Assembly (NCBI RefSeq): GCF_963678635.1
Contig: NC_087067.1
Location: 29,688,403 to 29,752,402 of the forward strand
Reading direction: 5' to 3'
DNA: 64,000 nt
From: Symsagittifera roscoffensis
Taxonomy: Eukaryota; Xenacoelomorpha; Acoela; Convolutidae
The position numbers and the translations under genes are program-made. Shown one piece after another: positions 36,638 to 47,450 of the stretch. Below the pieces are notes generated by a model. It was not told the origin of the DNA. It searched no databases and saw only the letters and a list, made by a program, of their open reading frames with translations. Each line of letters starts with the position of its first letter. Position 1 is the stretch's first letter.

Positions 36638-36865
36638 CAGGGGCGGATTTAGGGCGGGGGGGTGCGAACGCACATCCTCAGAGTTTCAACCCCCTTACCA
36701 ACGAAAAGGTCCCTTCTTTGGGAGCTTTGTTAGGACATCCACTTTTGGCCAGGCGAACCTACAAAGTTTAGTCGATCTAGAGAAAAAAGCTTCATGATTT
36801 TTAAAAAATTTGTCGAAACTCCCCCCCCCCCCCAACCTTCCAGAAAATCCTAGATCCGCCCCCTG
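36638..36865. mobile_element. hAT-type MITE inside helicase exon
   Basis: 228 bp with inverted ends CAGGGGCGGAT and CAGGGGGCGGAT, flanked by the perfect 8-bp duplication TTGCTATA (36630-36637 and 36866-36873). Eight-base duplications and CAGGGG ends fit the hAT superfamily. Inside are G/C runs of variable length. Related degenerate pieces are at 40650, 47142, 48995, 56430, 57385 and 61776. Confidence 0.9.
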
Positions 36866-38141
36866 TTGCTATATTTTGCTGTCCTTGCTCCATGTATTTC
36901 CCATGGAGCTGTTTTAGTTGAGACACAATATTGTGTGTGTTTCTATAGCTCCTGTCTAGCCTATGAACTTTGAAACAGTTTGCATGTGTCTCATCGGCGA
37001 GCCGTTTCTGCAACAGTGAACAATCGTTTTCATTGCTTGTTTGCGTGTAATCCACAGTCAAGCAACTCCAGTTTTTATAAAACACTTTGAAATCAAATTT
37101 TTGATCCAGAACAGTAGTTTCAACTTTTTGATAATCGTCTACGAATATATGCATTTTCAAGTCAGGTGAACTCTCACAATTTTTCATGAAAGTTACCCAT
37201 GCATGATTTACGGTTTTCGTAAGGAACCTTTCTGATGGCGGAAAATGGTAGATGATTATGTCATGCTCTTCGAGGATTTTTTCGTCTACTTTGCCCTCGT
37301 AATCTCCTTCGTAGACCTTGATTCCAGCTCTGTTGAGTACCGCAGAATAGCTGGATAGCTCGTCACTATTGTGAACCGTAATAAAAATTTTGGTGCCGGG
37401 TTGTGTCAAAACTAGATGAATAGCTTTGGCCAGCAGAACCAGTGTCTTACCGGATCCAACTGCACCAGTTATTGCTAATGGGTAGTTGTCATCTTCAAAT
37501 GCAATTTGTTGATTTTTTGTTATATAGTTCACACGCAGGCAATGTTCGAATATGTTGATTCCTTTCTCCACAAATGGCGGAACTTTTAAGTCACTCGTTT
37601 TGATCACAGATGGATTTAGAGGAGTGTTGTTACCTCTGAAAGTGATTTCAGAATTTCTCAATTTTTTATCGATATCGATGACGCATTCTTTCAAGCCAAG
37701 TTTCTTTTCATCAATTTCCAATCTATCTGGCGCACCTTTAAGCTTTTTTTTCCCAGTACTGTTTATTGGAGCGAACATGTGTAAAATGGCCTTTTCTAAA
37801 GTTTTTATATCGCCTGAAAGAGTTGTGTTGTTGGAAACATTTGGAATTCTTTCTTTGGTCAACACGTTTATTCTCCAGAAGGTCTTGAAACCCTCAAAAT
37901 CACTTTTATTCATGATATTTTCATTAAAATGATTTGTATTCACATTCGGTAAAGCAATGAAACGGAAAACGTGAATGTCTGATTTATAATCATTGTCTGA
38001 AGGAGTGATTTTCGAAATTTTTTCAAGAAGTGTCATTCCTTTGTCAAATTGTAGATTAGCTTTTTCAATAGCAGCTATGACGGGATTTTTTGAAGTCGAA
38101 GTACTTGAAGGTGATTGAGATAGCAATGAATTCAAGACATT

Positions 38142-39772
38142 CTTTCCGACTGTTTCAGGGGCATGATCCAGACTTTCTTTTATGCCTTCGTTACTTTTGC
38201 TTATTGTTGCCTGAAGATGAGATGGATTCTTGACTTTCTTTCCCACTGGTTCAGGGGCATGATCCAGACTTTGTTTTTTGCCTTCGTTACTTTTGCTTGT
38301 TGTCGCCTGAAATAGAGATGGATTCTTGACTTTCTTTACCACTGTTTCAGGGATATGATCCAGACTTTGTTTTTTGCCTTCGTTACTTTTGCTTGTTTTC
38401 GTCTGAAGTAGAGATGGATTCTTGACTTTCTTTCCCACTGTTTCAGGGGCATGATCCTGACTTTGTTTTTTGCCTTCGTTACTTTTGCTTGTTGTCGCCT
38501 GAAATAGAGATGGATTCTTGACTTTCTTTACCACTATTTCAAGGACATGATCCAGGCGTTCTTTCATGCCTTCGTTACTTTTGCTTGTTGTCGCCTGAAA
38601 TAGAGATGGATTCTTGACTTTCTTTCCCACTGTTTCAGGGACATGATCCAGACTTTGTTTTTTGCCTTCGTTACTTTTGCTTGTTGTCGCCTGAAATAGA
38701 GATGGATTCTTGACTTTCTTTACCACTATTTCAAGGACATGATCCAGGCGTTCTTTCATGCCTTCGTTATTTTTGCTTGTTGTCGCCTGAAATAGAGATG
38801 GATTCTTGACTTTCTTTCCCACTGTTTCAGGGACATGATCCAGACTTTGTTTTTTGCCTTCGTTACTTTTGCTTGTTGTCGCCTGAAATAGAGATGGATT
38901 CTTGACTTTCTTTCCCACTGTTTCAGGGATATGATCCAGACTTTGTTTTTTGCCTTCGTTACTTTTGCTTGTTGTCGTCTGAAGCAGAGATGGATTCTTG
39001 ACTTTCTTTCCCACTGTTTCAGGGATATGATCCAGACTTTGTTTTTTGCCTTCGTTACTTTTGCTTGTTTTCGTCTGAAGTAGAGATGGATTCTTGACTT
39101 TCTTTTCCACTGTTTCAGGGGCATGATCCTGACTTTGTTTTTTGCCTTCGTTACTTTTGCTTGTTGTCGCCTGAAATAGAGATGGATTCTTGACTTTCTT
39201 TACCACTATTTCAAGGACATGATCCAGGCGTTCTTTCATGCCTTCGTTACTTTTGCTTGTTGTCGCCTGAAATAGAGATGGATTCTTGACTTTCTTTCCC
39301 ACTGTTTCAGGGGCATGATCCAGACTTTGTTTTTTGCCTTCGTTACTTTTGCTTGTTGTCGCCTGAAATAGAGATGGATTCTTGACTTTCTTTCCCACTG
39401 TTTCAGGGGCATGATCCAGACTTTGTTTTTTGCCTTCGTTACTTTTGCTTGTTGTCGTCTGAAATAGAGATGGATTCTTGACTTTCTTTCCCACTGTTTC
39501 AGGGGCATGATCCAGACTTTGTTTTTTGCCTTCGTTATTTTTGCTTGTTGTCGCCTGAAATAGAGATGGATTCTTGACTTTCTTTCCCACTGTTTCAGGA
39601 GCATGATCCAGACTTTGTTTTTTGCCTTCGTTACTTTTGCTTGTTGTCGTCTGAAGTAGAGATGGATTCTTGACTTTTTTCCCATTCTTTCAGGGACATG
39701 ATCCAGACTTGCTTCTATGCCTTGGTTAGTTTTGCTTGTTGTCGCCTGAAGTAAAGATGGATTCTTGACTTC
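38142..39772 (-). repeat. Coding tandem repeat, 17 units of 96 bp
   Basis: The 32-residue unit has the pattern KNPSLFQATTSKSNEG followed by KKQSLDHAPETVGKK. Variants form subfamilies (GMKERLDHVLEIVVKK, KKQSQDHAPETV, KKQSLDHIPETV) that recur in blocks, a sign of unequal exchange. Since 96 is a multiple of three, a second frame also stays open through many units. The tract is lysine- and serine-rich and predicted to be unstructured. Confidence 0.95.
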
Positions 39773-40066
39773 TATCAATACTATGTAATCGGGACCAAAT
39801 ACAACAAAATCATGTTCACCTTCATCTGCGTCTGGGTTCTTACAACTTGGGTTCCTCCCAGACTTACTGCAGCTTTTCCTATTGTGATTAATGTCCCAGA
39901 TTCTAAACTGGCTGTGAGTATATTTAAGACCATGAAACACAGTAATGGGCTCGTTCAAATTTTCAAGTGCTCGATAAACGACTACTTCGGCTTCGTAGTC
40001 TTCTTGTCTTCGTTTTTCAATGGCAATATCATCATTGGAATCAATGTCAGTGTCTTTATGAAGGGT

Positions 40067-40650
40067 CTGTTTAACACCTTATTCACTTATTGTTTTATTT
40101 AGTTATTGTCATTAAGCCGAGAGATCAATGAGAAAGACCCAGCTATTACACTTCTCATGTAGAACTCATGTTGTGCCCCTGATTTAATCAATTGAGTTTA
40201 GTCAGGTTACTTACAAGCTCGTGTGGGTTTTATGTTCTGCGGCTGAAATTACAGCTTTACGTTTAAGTTCAATTCAAAATCACTTGGTAAAAGAATCACA
40301 AAAATTTTATTCGGCGCGGAAATAAAATTTGAAAGACTTCGAATATGGAAAATGAAAGTTCGTAAAAACGATTTTCCAGCGGAGTAAGAAAATTACCTGT
40401 AGACCCAGTTTTCTCTTTTGATTGATTTTTTGAAAAAACAATCATAAATTTTTTTTTAAACTAAGGAGCTATTAAGTAAGGTTTTTTTTCTTCAAAAAGC
40501 TTTTTAAAATTTTTTAAAAGCATATGAAAATTGCAGGTGCGATTGAAAAGGAAAACTAACCCTAACGGCTTCATTGTTGGCTAATTTTTTATTTTAAATT
40601 GGCCCCTGGAGTTTATAGGAGGACGTTAGACTCATGGTATCTTTGACCCT
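40067..40650. other. 5' flank/intron of NERD gene, shared with 61.92-62.49 kb
   Basis: It matches the reverse complement of 61920-62493 base for base over long stretches, apart from small changes. It therefore belongs to the inverted duplication carrying both NERD genes. Probably intron and 5' flank, with the first coding exon not identified. Confidence 0.65.
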
Positions 40651-40965
40651 TTTTTTTAGACCAAATTCATTTTATTTTCCGAGCTCTCCCAAAGCACTAC
40701 AAAGACTCTGTTTTGGCCAAAATTTCTGAAAAAAACAGGCAGAAAAAAGCGTTTTTAGGCACTTTTTGGAAAATTTTGACCAATCGCGTTCCCCCCTTAA
40801 AATTAGTATTTATTGGCGCCTAAACCGCCTTTAAAAAATTTGTAGGGTCCGTCACCAAAAATGGATATCTCAAAATAGAACAAAAGAGGGACCCTTTGGG
40901 TCGGCAGAGGGTCGAATCCCTGAGATGGGAAAGGCGCAACCGCCCCCCCCCTAAGTCTGCCCCTG
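40650..40965. mobile_element. Truncated copy of the CAGGGGCGGAT MITE family
   Basis: Its right end GTCTGCCCCTG (ending 40965) is the inverted terminus of the family. The interior (GAGCTCTCCCAAAGCACTA, GGCACTTTTTGGAAAATTTT, GGACCCTTTGGGTCGGCAG) matches copies at 47142-47450, 48995-49320 and 56430-56790. The left end is missing, cut at the homology boundary with the 61.9-kb copy. Confidence 0.75.
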
Positions 40966-43080
40966 CTTCTTGTCCCATCTTTGCGTGTTTTTCCCCATTT
41001 TATTTTGCAGTTTTAGAGCTACATTTGCACTTTTTTTGCTCGCTTGTGAGCACAACGCTATCGGCGGCAAGTGAGACACTGCTAAGCCGTCCACATTAAG
41101 AACAATTCAATTTTTTTATTTCAAATAAGCAATTATACGAAAAAATTAAGCTGTAACTTCATCATACCCATACACGTAAAGCCTCTTTTGTAGAGCAAAC
41201 TATAAACAAAATATGAAGTTTTTTGTCGCCAGAAGCTCCACTAATGTTTTTGTTGCTTGCATCCAAAAGATTCAACGCACTTATAAAACGGAGATTTCAT
41301 TAGTACCTTGAAAAAGTGATTGGTTTTTATGTCGAAATTAGACTTTGATCTTCAGAAATACTTAGGGAAAAAAACAATTGTTCCGACTTTCGGGAAAAAA
41401 ACGAATTATTTATGCCTTGGAATAGTTTTTTTATTCAGTCAATTTTCGGCAATCAAAACAATAATTTTTAACAAATAAGTTTTATGCCCTATTGAAGATA
41501 TCAATTCTCTGAAAACACTTTTAAAAAATATTTTACCTTCAATCATTCCTTGCAAAGTTTTGGGAGTTTGAAACTGTCAGTTTGGCCATGTTCTGGAGTA
41601 ACTCATGCGCACTTCGAAGGTTTTCTCCCCTGTCTTGAACGCGTTACGCAAATAATTTATGCCTGGTCAATTATCCCACTCAACAAAATTGTTACCAATT
41701 GATTTGAGGTTAGCTAGTTGGTCATATTAGTTTCGTACGACTCAAATATTCACACTCGATATTTGATATCGTCCAGAATTTTTTGTTTTTCATTATTTTC
41801 TTTTCTCAAAAAACTATTTGATATGGATTAAGGAGCAGTCGGAACCTTCAGGGCTTTGCCCTGATATACGAGCAGTCTTGTTTCAAACAATTCCCAGTTT
41901 CACCTTAAATTAGACTTTTTAGGCACTGTTTTGTTCAATTATTTATTGAATCGTTGCTTTTAAATGCCAATAAGACCAAAACGTCGTTTGAAAATTTTTT
42001 AAAAACCTTTTTACACAAAAAACAGCGAAAAAAAACAATGAAGATACATCGTTGCAAAATAATAACTAAATAAATGATTTGAATTGAAAAAATGTTCATG
42101 TATGATTTGTAGGTTCAAACTATAGTTTTGTTTCCTATTTTTCTATTTCCTATTTTTCCCCAGAAAAGTATGCAGAATACACTAACATATTGAAATAAGC
42201 TTTTAATAGAGATAATCTGTGAATAGGAAATTAGATTTTCAAAGATAACCTGTAAGCAGAAAAACTATGGAAAGATAATCTGTAATTAGGGAAAATTTTA
42301 TAATTCTTCCGACTTTCAAAGAAAATGACGGAATATTTTTGCTCTTATTGATTTTTTTTCAGAAAAACTTTGACTTTATAACTACAATGTTTTGACGGGT
42401 TTTTTATCCTTCAAGAAATAGTGCTGTCTTAAACTCAAGTTTGAAAAGTTGTTTCACCTGCGATCTTTTTTTGTAAAGTTATGGGAATTTAAAGATTGCC
42501 AGTTTGGGCAATTTGGGATAATTAATTCGCGATTTACTTCGTGCTTTGATTGCGTCAGCGCAGATTTAACACGTCCTAGAAATTGTTCCAAAAGTTAATT
42601 GAAGCAAGCTATATTGTCGACTTATTGTTTTGCTATATACAAAAAAAATGACTCTGTACTTAACATAGCGCTTAAGTGGATAATTAAAAAAGCCTGTAAG
42701 CAAATAATTGTAAGCATTTTTTCTTTTTTTTTAAAAACTTCATCCTTTTTTAAAGCAAACAACTCTCTCCGTAGTTTTAAATTGCAGTCGGGACATTCGG
42801 GGATATGCGCCTTGATACGAGCAATCAAGTCTTATACCTATCAAAATTATTACCATTCAAGAGCGTTACTGCCGCATGATGCGTTAGATGAGTTTCGTTT
42901 TCCGGGTCGAGGTCGGGGACGTATGTTGCGACCATTGCGACTCAAATCGGGTATTTTGCGACTTTGCGCGATCGAAATATTTGCGCGATTTTTATCTCCC
43001 CCACAGGAGCAAGGTCCAATGTAGAAAGAAGGGCACAGGGCGGGGGCTTATAAAAAATTGATTGACTTGGCCGTTTGCTA
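40966..43080. repeat. Dispersed repeats, diverged tandem pair, no gene
   Basis: 41.34-41.90 kb resembles 42.30-42.85 kb (shared TTCCGACTTTC, GGGA-TTTGAA, CAGTTTGG, TACGAGCA). Each ends near a TACGAGCA-CTTG word. At 41850-41863 the hairpin CAGGGC-TTT-GCCCTG precedes it, also seen at 48029-48043. A GC-richer patch lies at 42890-43050. No protein is recognised. Confidence 0.45.
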
Positions 43081-43221
43081 TGAGTTGTCAAAGCCCTGGC
43101 CGCCGGATAAGAATGTTATTTTATTTTCAAAAATGTTGATACTTGAATTTCTTTTATTGACGTCTGGACGACGCTTAGTTTGGAAGCTGACCTGTTTTTC
43201 GGAAACACTTTTAGGTGTTTT

Positions 43222-43368
43222 TTAAATAGATCCTTCGAAAACGTCGATTCTTTTCTGGCTTGGTGCCGGCGGAAACATCCGTGGAAAATCTTTGTTTTGG
43301 CAGTACTTTTCGTAAAGTTCTCCCCCTTGACGAATGTATCGTGATGAGATCGTTTCACTTGCGGCCAT
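43222..43368 (-). CDS. Small open frame, 48 aa, unrecognised
   Basis: An ATG-started frame on the minus strand reads MAASETISSRYIRQGG, then KDFPRMFPPAPSQKR. The composition is protein-like, unlike the AT-rich noise around it, with a proline-rich centre. No splice donor is evident before the stop. It might be a short gene, a first exon or a retained pseudogene piece. No family is assigned. Confidence 0.25.
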   Translation of the reverse strand: MAASETISSRYIRQGGELYEKYCQNKDFPRMFPPAPSQKRIDVFEGSI

Positions 43369-43874
43369 AATCAACTCTGGATCGCTATTCAGTATTAAAT
43401 TGCTAGGAATTAGGTTAGGTCACAGGTGGTAAATCAATGTGATGTCAGCAATAATGATATTCTGGGTGTATATGAAATTAACGTCCGAAAAAGAAGAACT
43501 AAAAACGTCATATTTTGAATAGTTTAAATAAATCTTGAGAGGTTCATCAAAAGTAGAAATTAATAAAAGTAGAAATACGGACTCAAGAAATGCGAATAAG
43601 CAATTTGGGATCGCATTATTTATTTTTCTTAATTGACGTGAGAAGTGGAAATGTTAATTGAAATTCCTGGTTTTTGATTGGCAACTAAAAACCGATGAGG
43701 TTCAACCCCATTAGTTTCAGTTCAAGAGGTACAAAAATTGGTGCCGGTCTTGCTAACTACCCCTTTTTGCAATATTCATTATAACGTACAAAAACAAACG
43801 TAATTTTTGGATTAGACTTTCAGTAGTGTGAAATTTTTTACTGGCTACCATAAAGGTACTGGTTGGCAAAATTC

Positions 43875-44087
43875 GGATCTACTTAACAATCCCCCCCCCC
43901 CCCCTATAGTTCCTACTTAAGAATCTCCACCCCTATAAATTAATACAGTAAAATTAGCACTGAGCTTTCTATTGAGAATTCTAATTTTGCTGCATTCTGA
44001 TTGGTCGAAAAATCGACCATTTTGATGTACTTAACCAGCTCCCCCCCCCCCTTTTCTTGAAAGGGGTGGAAATTGTTGAGTAGATCC
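43875..44087. mobile_element. hAT-type MITE with GGATCTACTTAACAATC ends
   Basis: 213 bp with inverted ends GGATCTACTTAACAATC and GGATCTACTCAACAATT and a perfect 8-bp duplication CAAAATTC (43867-43874, 44088-44095). C-runs lie just inside. A diverged second copy is at 46487-46688. Confidence 0.85.
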
Positions 44088-44814
44088 CAAAATTCTTTTG
44101 ATAAGATCAAATTGAGATAAGAAGTTGAAAAAGAAACGCAAATACCACAAATAGCAAGCTAGATAATTATTTTTTACACACCCGTCGCAGCAGCAGAGCT
44201 ATGCGATTACAAACAATTGGTAAGAAAGGACGGCGATAAGTCACAAGAAAATTGAATCAAAACTTGAAACGAAAACAACTCAGCGGTCCTTCTTTACGCA
44301 GAGTGGCATGCCGTAACCGTAGAATAGAAATTAACAACATTTGTTGGTTTTAGTTTTTTAATAAACGCGAACTTGCGATCAAATTTCTATCACATCAGTC
44401 CAATTTTAGCAAACTTTTGCAATTCAAAAGTCACAATCAGCTGAAATTTTTACGCAGTGAATTACTGGCAACTTGTTCTATCACATTATCAAGCGCATTT
44501 TTTGCCGCGTAATATCTAAGAGTATTGACTAAATTCAGCAACTTAGGTCAATTCAAAAGAAAAGGAGCCAAAATTTTTTTGGAAATGTTGCTGAATTGCG
44601 TTTTTTCTTTTCTCGTGTTCATCAGCGTCCTAACGACGCTTAAAATATGTACTGATTTGGATTCTACTGAGTTTGTCTCTTTTTCCCGCTAAATATGAAC
44701 TGGATTCCAGATACGATCGTTGAACTGTAAGAATTGAAAAACAACTGCTTAAAAATTTGGCGGATTTTAGCTAGCAAGCAAATATCTGGAATCAAACGAT
44801 GATGTGGATTTTTC

Positions 44815-45009
44815 TTAAAGCTCTTGTTGAATTTCACGAACAAACGCGGTTTTCAACCGTGCTGATTTCCAACATTTGCCAGTAGATTCCATAACTTGGC
44901 TTTGGGTTACACAAATAGAGTATTGCAAGTTGAACTTTTCGTCTTTTTTATTTGAGCCCAATTCATAATATCTTTCCCTTCCAAGTCTCAATTTATCCTT
45001 TTTAGACAT
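44815..45009 (-). CDS. Small open frame, 64 aa, unrecognised
   Basis: It starts at ATG (45009) with MSKKDKLRLGRERYYELG and ends KTAFVREIQQEL. It is charged, lysine-rich, with three cysteines absent and two present (SICVTQ, GKCWKS). The composition looks like real coding sequence and may be helical. No homologue is recalled. It may be a whole small protein or one exon; no donor or acceptor was chosen. The CpG-rich minisatellite lies just to its right, upstream of the start. Confidence 0.3.
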   Translation of the reverse strand: MSKKDKLRLGRERYYELGSNKKDEKFNLQYSICVTQSQVMESTGKCWKSARLKTAFVREIQQEL

Positions 45010-45128
45010 TTAAGACAAATCATGTTAGCATTAAAGACATGTTTAAAAAACTTGTATCAAACATAAAAACAAATCTCTACTCCCTTGCATGATTTCACTT
45101 CTTACCCGGGTCGAGGAAAAACTTTGTA

Positions 45129-45830
45129 AATCGCGCCGCATACCGTTCTCAGACTGGAATTCGCAGTCGCGCCGCGTGCTTTAATCGCGCTGTCAGTATT
45201 TTCTTCAGTCGCGCCGTCCGTCTTTTCGTAAGTCGCGCCGCTTGAGTCTTTTCTTAAGTCGCGCCGTCAGTCTTTTCTTAAGTCGCGCCGCTTTAGTCTT
45301 TTCTTCAGTCGCGCCGCTTTAGTCTTTTCTTAAGTCGCGCCGCTTTAGTCTTTTCTTTAGTCGCGCCGTCCGTCTTTTCTCAAGTCGCGCCGTTTAAGTC
45401 TTTTCTTAAGTCGCACCGTCAGTCTTTTCTTAAATCGCGCCGCTTTAGTTTTTTCTTCAGTCGCGCCGTCAGTTTTTTCTTAAATCGCGCCGCTTAAATT
45501 TTTTCTTAAGTCGCGCCGCTTAAGTCTTTTCTTAAGTCGCGCCGCGTAAGTCTTTTCCTAAGTCGCGCCGCTTAAGTCTTTTCTTAATTCGCGCCGTCAG
45601 TCTTTTCTCAAGTCGCGCCGCGCTTAAGTTTTTTCTTAAGTCGCGCCGTCAGTCTTTCCTTAAGTCGCATCGCTTAAGTCTTTTCTTAAGTCGCGCCGTC
45701 AGTCTTTTCTTAAGTCGCGCCGCTGAAGTCTTTTCTTAAGTCGCGCCGTCAGTCTTTTCTTAAGTCGCGCTGCTTGAGTCTTTTTTTAAGTCACGCCGTC
45801 AGTCTTTTCTTAGGTCGCGCCGCTTTGTTT
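45129..45830. repeat. CpG-rich minisatellite, about 28 units
   Basis: Units of 24-28 bases with core TTTTCTTAAGTCGCGCCG. Two main versions alternate: one continues TCAG and is 24 bases, the other continues CTTTAG or CTTAAG and is 26 bases. Divergence between units is low, and the GC- and CpG-rich core stands out from the AT-rich surroundings. Confidence 0.95.
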
Positions 45831-46486
45831 TAAATGTATTCAAATTACAAGTGACACTTCAAAAGCCCCCAAAACTCATGCCCTTTTAGAGTCTAAGAAA
45901 ATACTCTTCTTGAAAATCTTGCAATCTCAAGCTTTGTACAATGATCCGGTTCGTTCTCCTACAAAGTAAAACTGCGAAAATTTCAATATACAAACCCAAA
46001 AATAGTTTCAACGTGGAAAAATAGGGTAAACTTATTCAAAGTAAAAGCTTGCTTTACAAAAGCGTTTTTGTATTTGTATTTTTTTCTTGCAAACAATTAA
46101 ATACTAGGCTCAAATGGTGCAAGAAGTGGTTTCTTTCATAATGTCTGAATATTTTTTCTTTACTATACGACCCCCATTTCAAAATGATCATCTGCAAGTA
46201 TGCAAACAGAGCCAGGCTTCCGGAGAAATGCTAAGGGTAGTGTGGCTTCGGAAATCGGTCTTAGCAAAGCGGAGAAATTGAATTGGTTAGTTTTTGCAGC
46301 CATTCTCGCAGGCCCAAAAATCGTTTTTGTTCAAGATAGAGCTTGAAAAAAGTTTCAGTTTGTTTGCTCTAAGCTCGCACAATCATTTGATTAATCAACA
46401 TGCTATAGATAACGAGTTGGAAACTCGATGATGTCAAAAAATCAAGCCTAATTGAGACGGGTTCTCGAATGTGTTAGAAAAAAAAC

Positions 46487-46688
46487 GGATCTTCTTCCCA
46501 ATCGCCCTCTCTATGATATCTACTAAAAAATTACCACCCCTGTATATAAAACCAGTAAATAAGCACTAGAGCGTTCTATGTAAAGTTCAATTTTTTCTGC
46601 ATTTTGTTTGGCCAAAAATTTGACTAACTGAACATACTTAACAATTGCCATCTCTTTCTTTGAAAAAGGGTCATTATTAAGTAGATCC
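46487..46688. mobile_element. Second copy of GGATCTACTTAACAATC MITE, diverged
   Basis: The right end (TTATTAAGTAGATCC) and interior (ACCCCT-TATA-A, ATAAGCACTAGAGC-TTCTAT) match 43875-44087. The C-run is lost and no exact target duplication remains. Confidence 0.65.
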
Positions 46689-47141
46689 GAAGCAACTGCG
46701 ATACACTACACAAGTAGTATAATTACACTAGTATGAATAATCTATAGAAACAACTAAACATCATAACCCAATCATTACTCTCAGTTGACACAGGTCTTGA
46801 CTGGAAGGGGCCAAACTAAATGATCGACCAATTACTTACTAAAGTGTACTGTCCATATAACAAAGTTAAAAGAAAACATTCATGTTTGAAAATTATACAA
46901 GACTGCTCATACAAGAAAACTAAACAAAATTACCGGTGAAATACTAAACAAAATGATTACCGATGAAATATCTTTTTGATTTTAAGCTCAGGACAACATT
47001 TTTTTAAATTATATAATAAATTTTCCCCCAAGAAAACTTCCGTTGAAATAAAATACCGTTTTCCAGCTTTTGAAATGCCTGATCAAAGACCATAAAATAG
47101 TACCAAAATGAAAAGGTCTGAAGCAACTCATGGTCCATATC

Positions 47142-47450
47142 AGGGGCGGATTTGGGATTCGACCCCCTGCCGAGCCAAAGGGTCCCCTCTTTGGTACTTT
47201 TAAGAAATCCAGTTTTGGCTGACCAACCTTAAAATTTTTCTAAAGGCGCCTTCGGCCCCAATATATACTAATTTTCCAAAAAGTGCCTAAAAACGCCTTT
47301 TTTGGCCCATTTTTTTCAAAATTTTGTCTGCGGCGCAGAAAATTTGGCCAAAATAGGGACAAAACAGTGCTTTGGCAGGGCTGGAAAATTTAATTTGGTC
47401 GACCTAAAAAAAAGGTCGACAAAATTATCGAAAATTTTTTGAAAAATAAA
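47142..47450. mobile_element. CAGGGGCGGAT-family MITE, 5' part
   Basis: It starts CAGGGGCGGATTTGGG and runs through the family interior in reverse order relative to 40650-40965, to GGTCGAC-TAAAAAAAAGGTCGAC. The far terminus is missing. Confidence 0.75.

Larger units (their letters stand above)
36293..40066 (-). pseudogene. NERD nuclease/SF1 helicase gene, interrupted by a MITE
   Basis: The 5' exon begins after an acceptor (AAACAG) at 40067. It encodes a NERD nuclease domain (AEVVVYRALENL, then GEHDFVVFGPDYIVLIEVKN with the D and E-x-K catalytic pattern). A tract of 17 repeats of 32 residues follows (38142-39772). Beyond a linker comes a helicase: Walker A GAVGSGKT (37443-37466), HIFVDDYQ motif II (about 37.13 kb) and LDRSYRNT (about 36.95 kb). 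Two breaks are seen: a one-base shift after the first repeat, and a 228-bp MITE at 36638-36865 that adds a stop. Without the MITE and one target copy the frame continues to 36293. The family is related to animal Schlafen-like and other NERD-helicase proteins, with roles in nucleic-acid defence or repair; that role is inference. No ATG exon was found. Confidence 0.7.

Noticed and set aside
38756-39958. Alternative frame (KQWERKSRIHLYFRRQQAK type) through the 96-bp repeats as the true protein
   Set aside because: The first repeat unit and the helicase are in the other frame; this one stays open only because the unit is a multiple of three.
45129-45830. CRISPR array
   Set aside because: Units are contiguous with no unique spacers, and the DNA is clearly eukaryotic.
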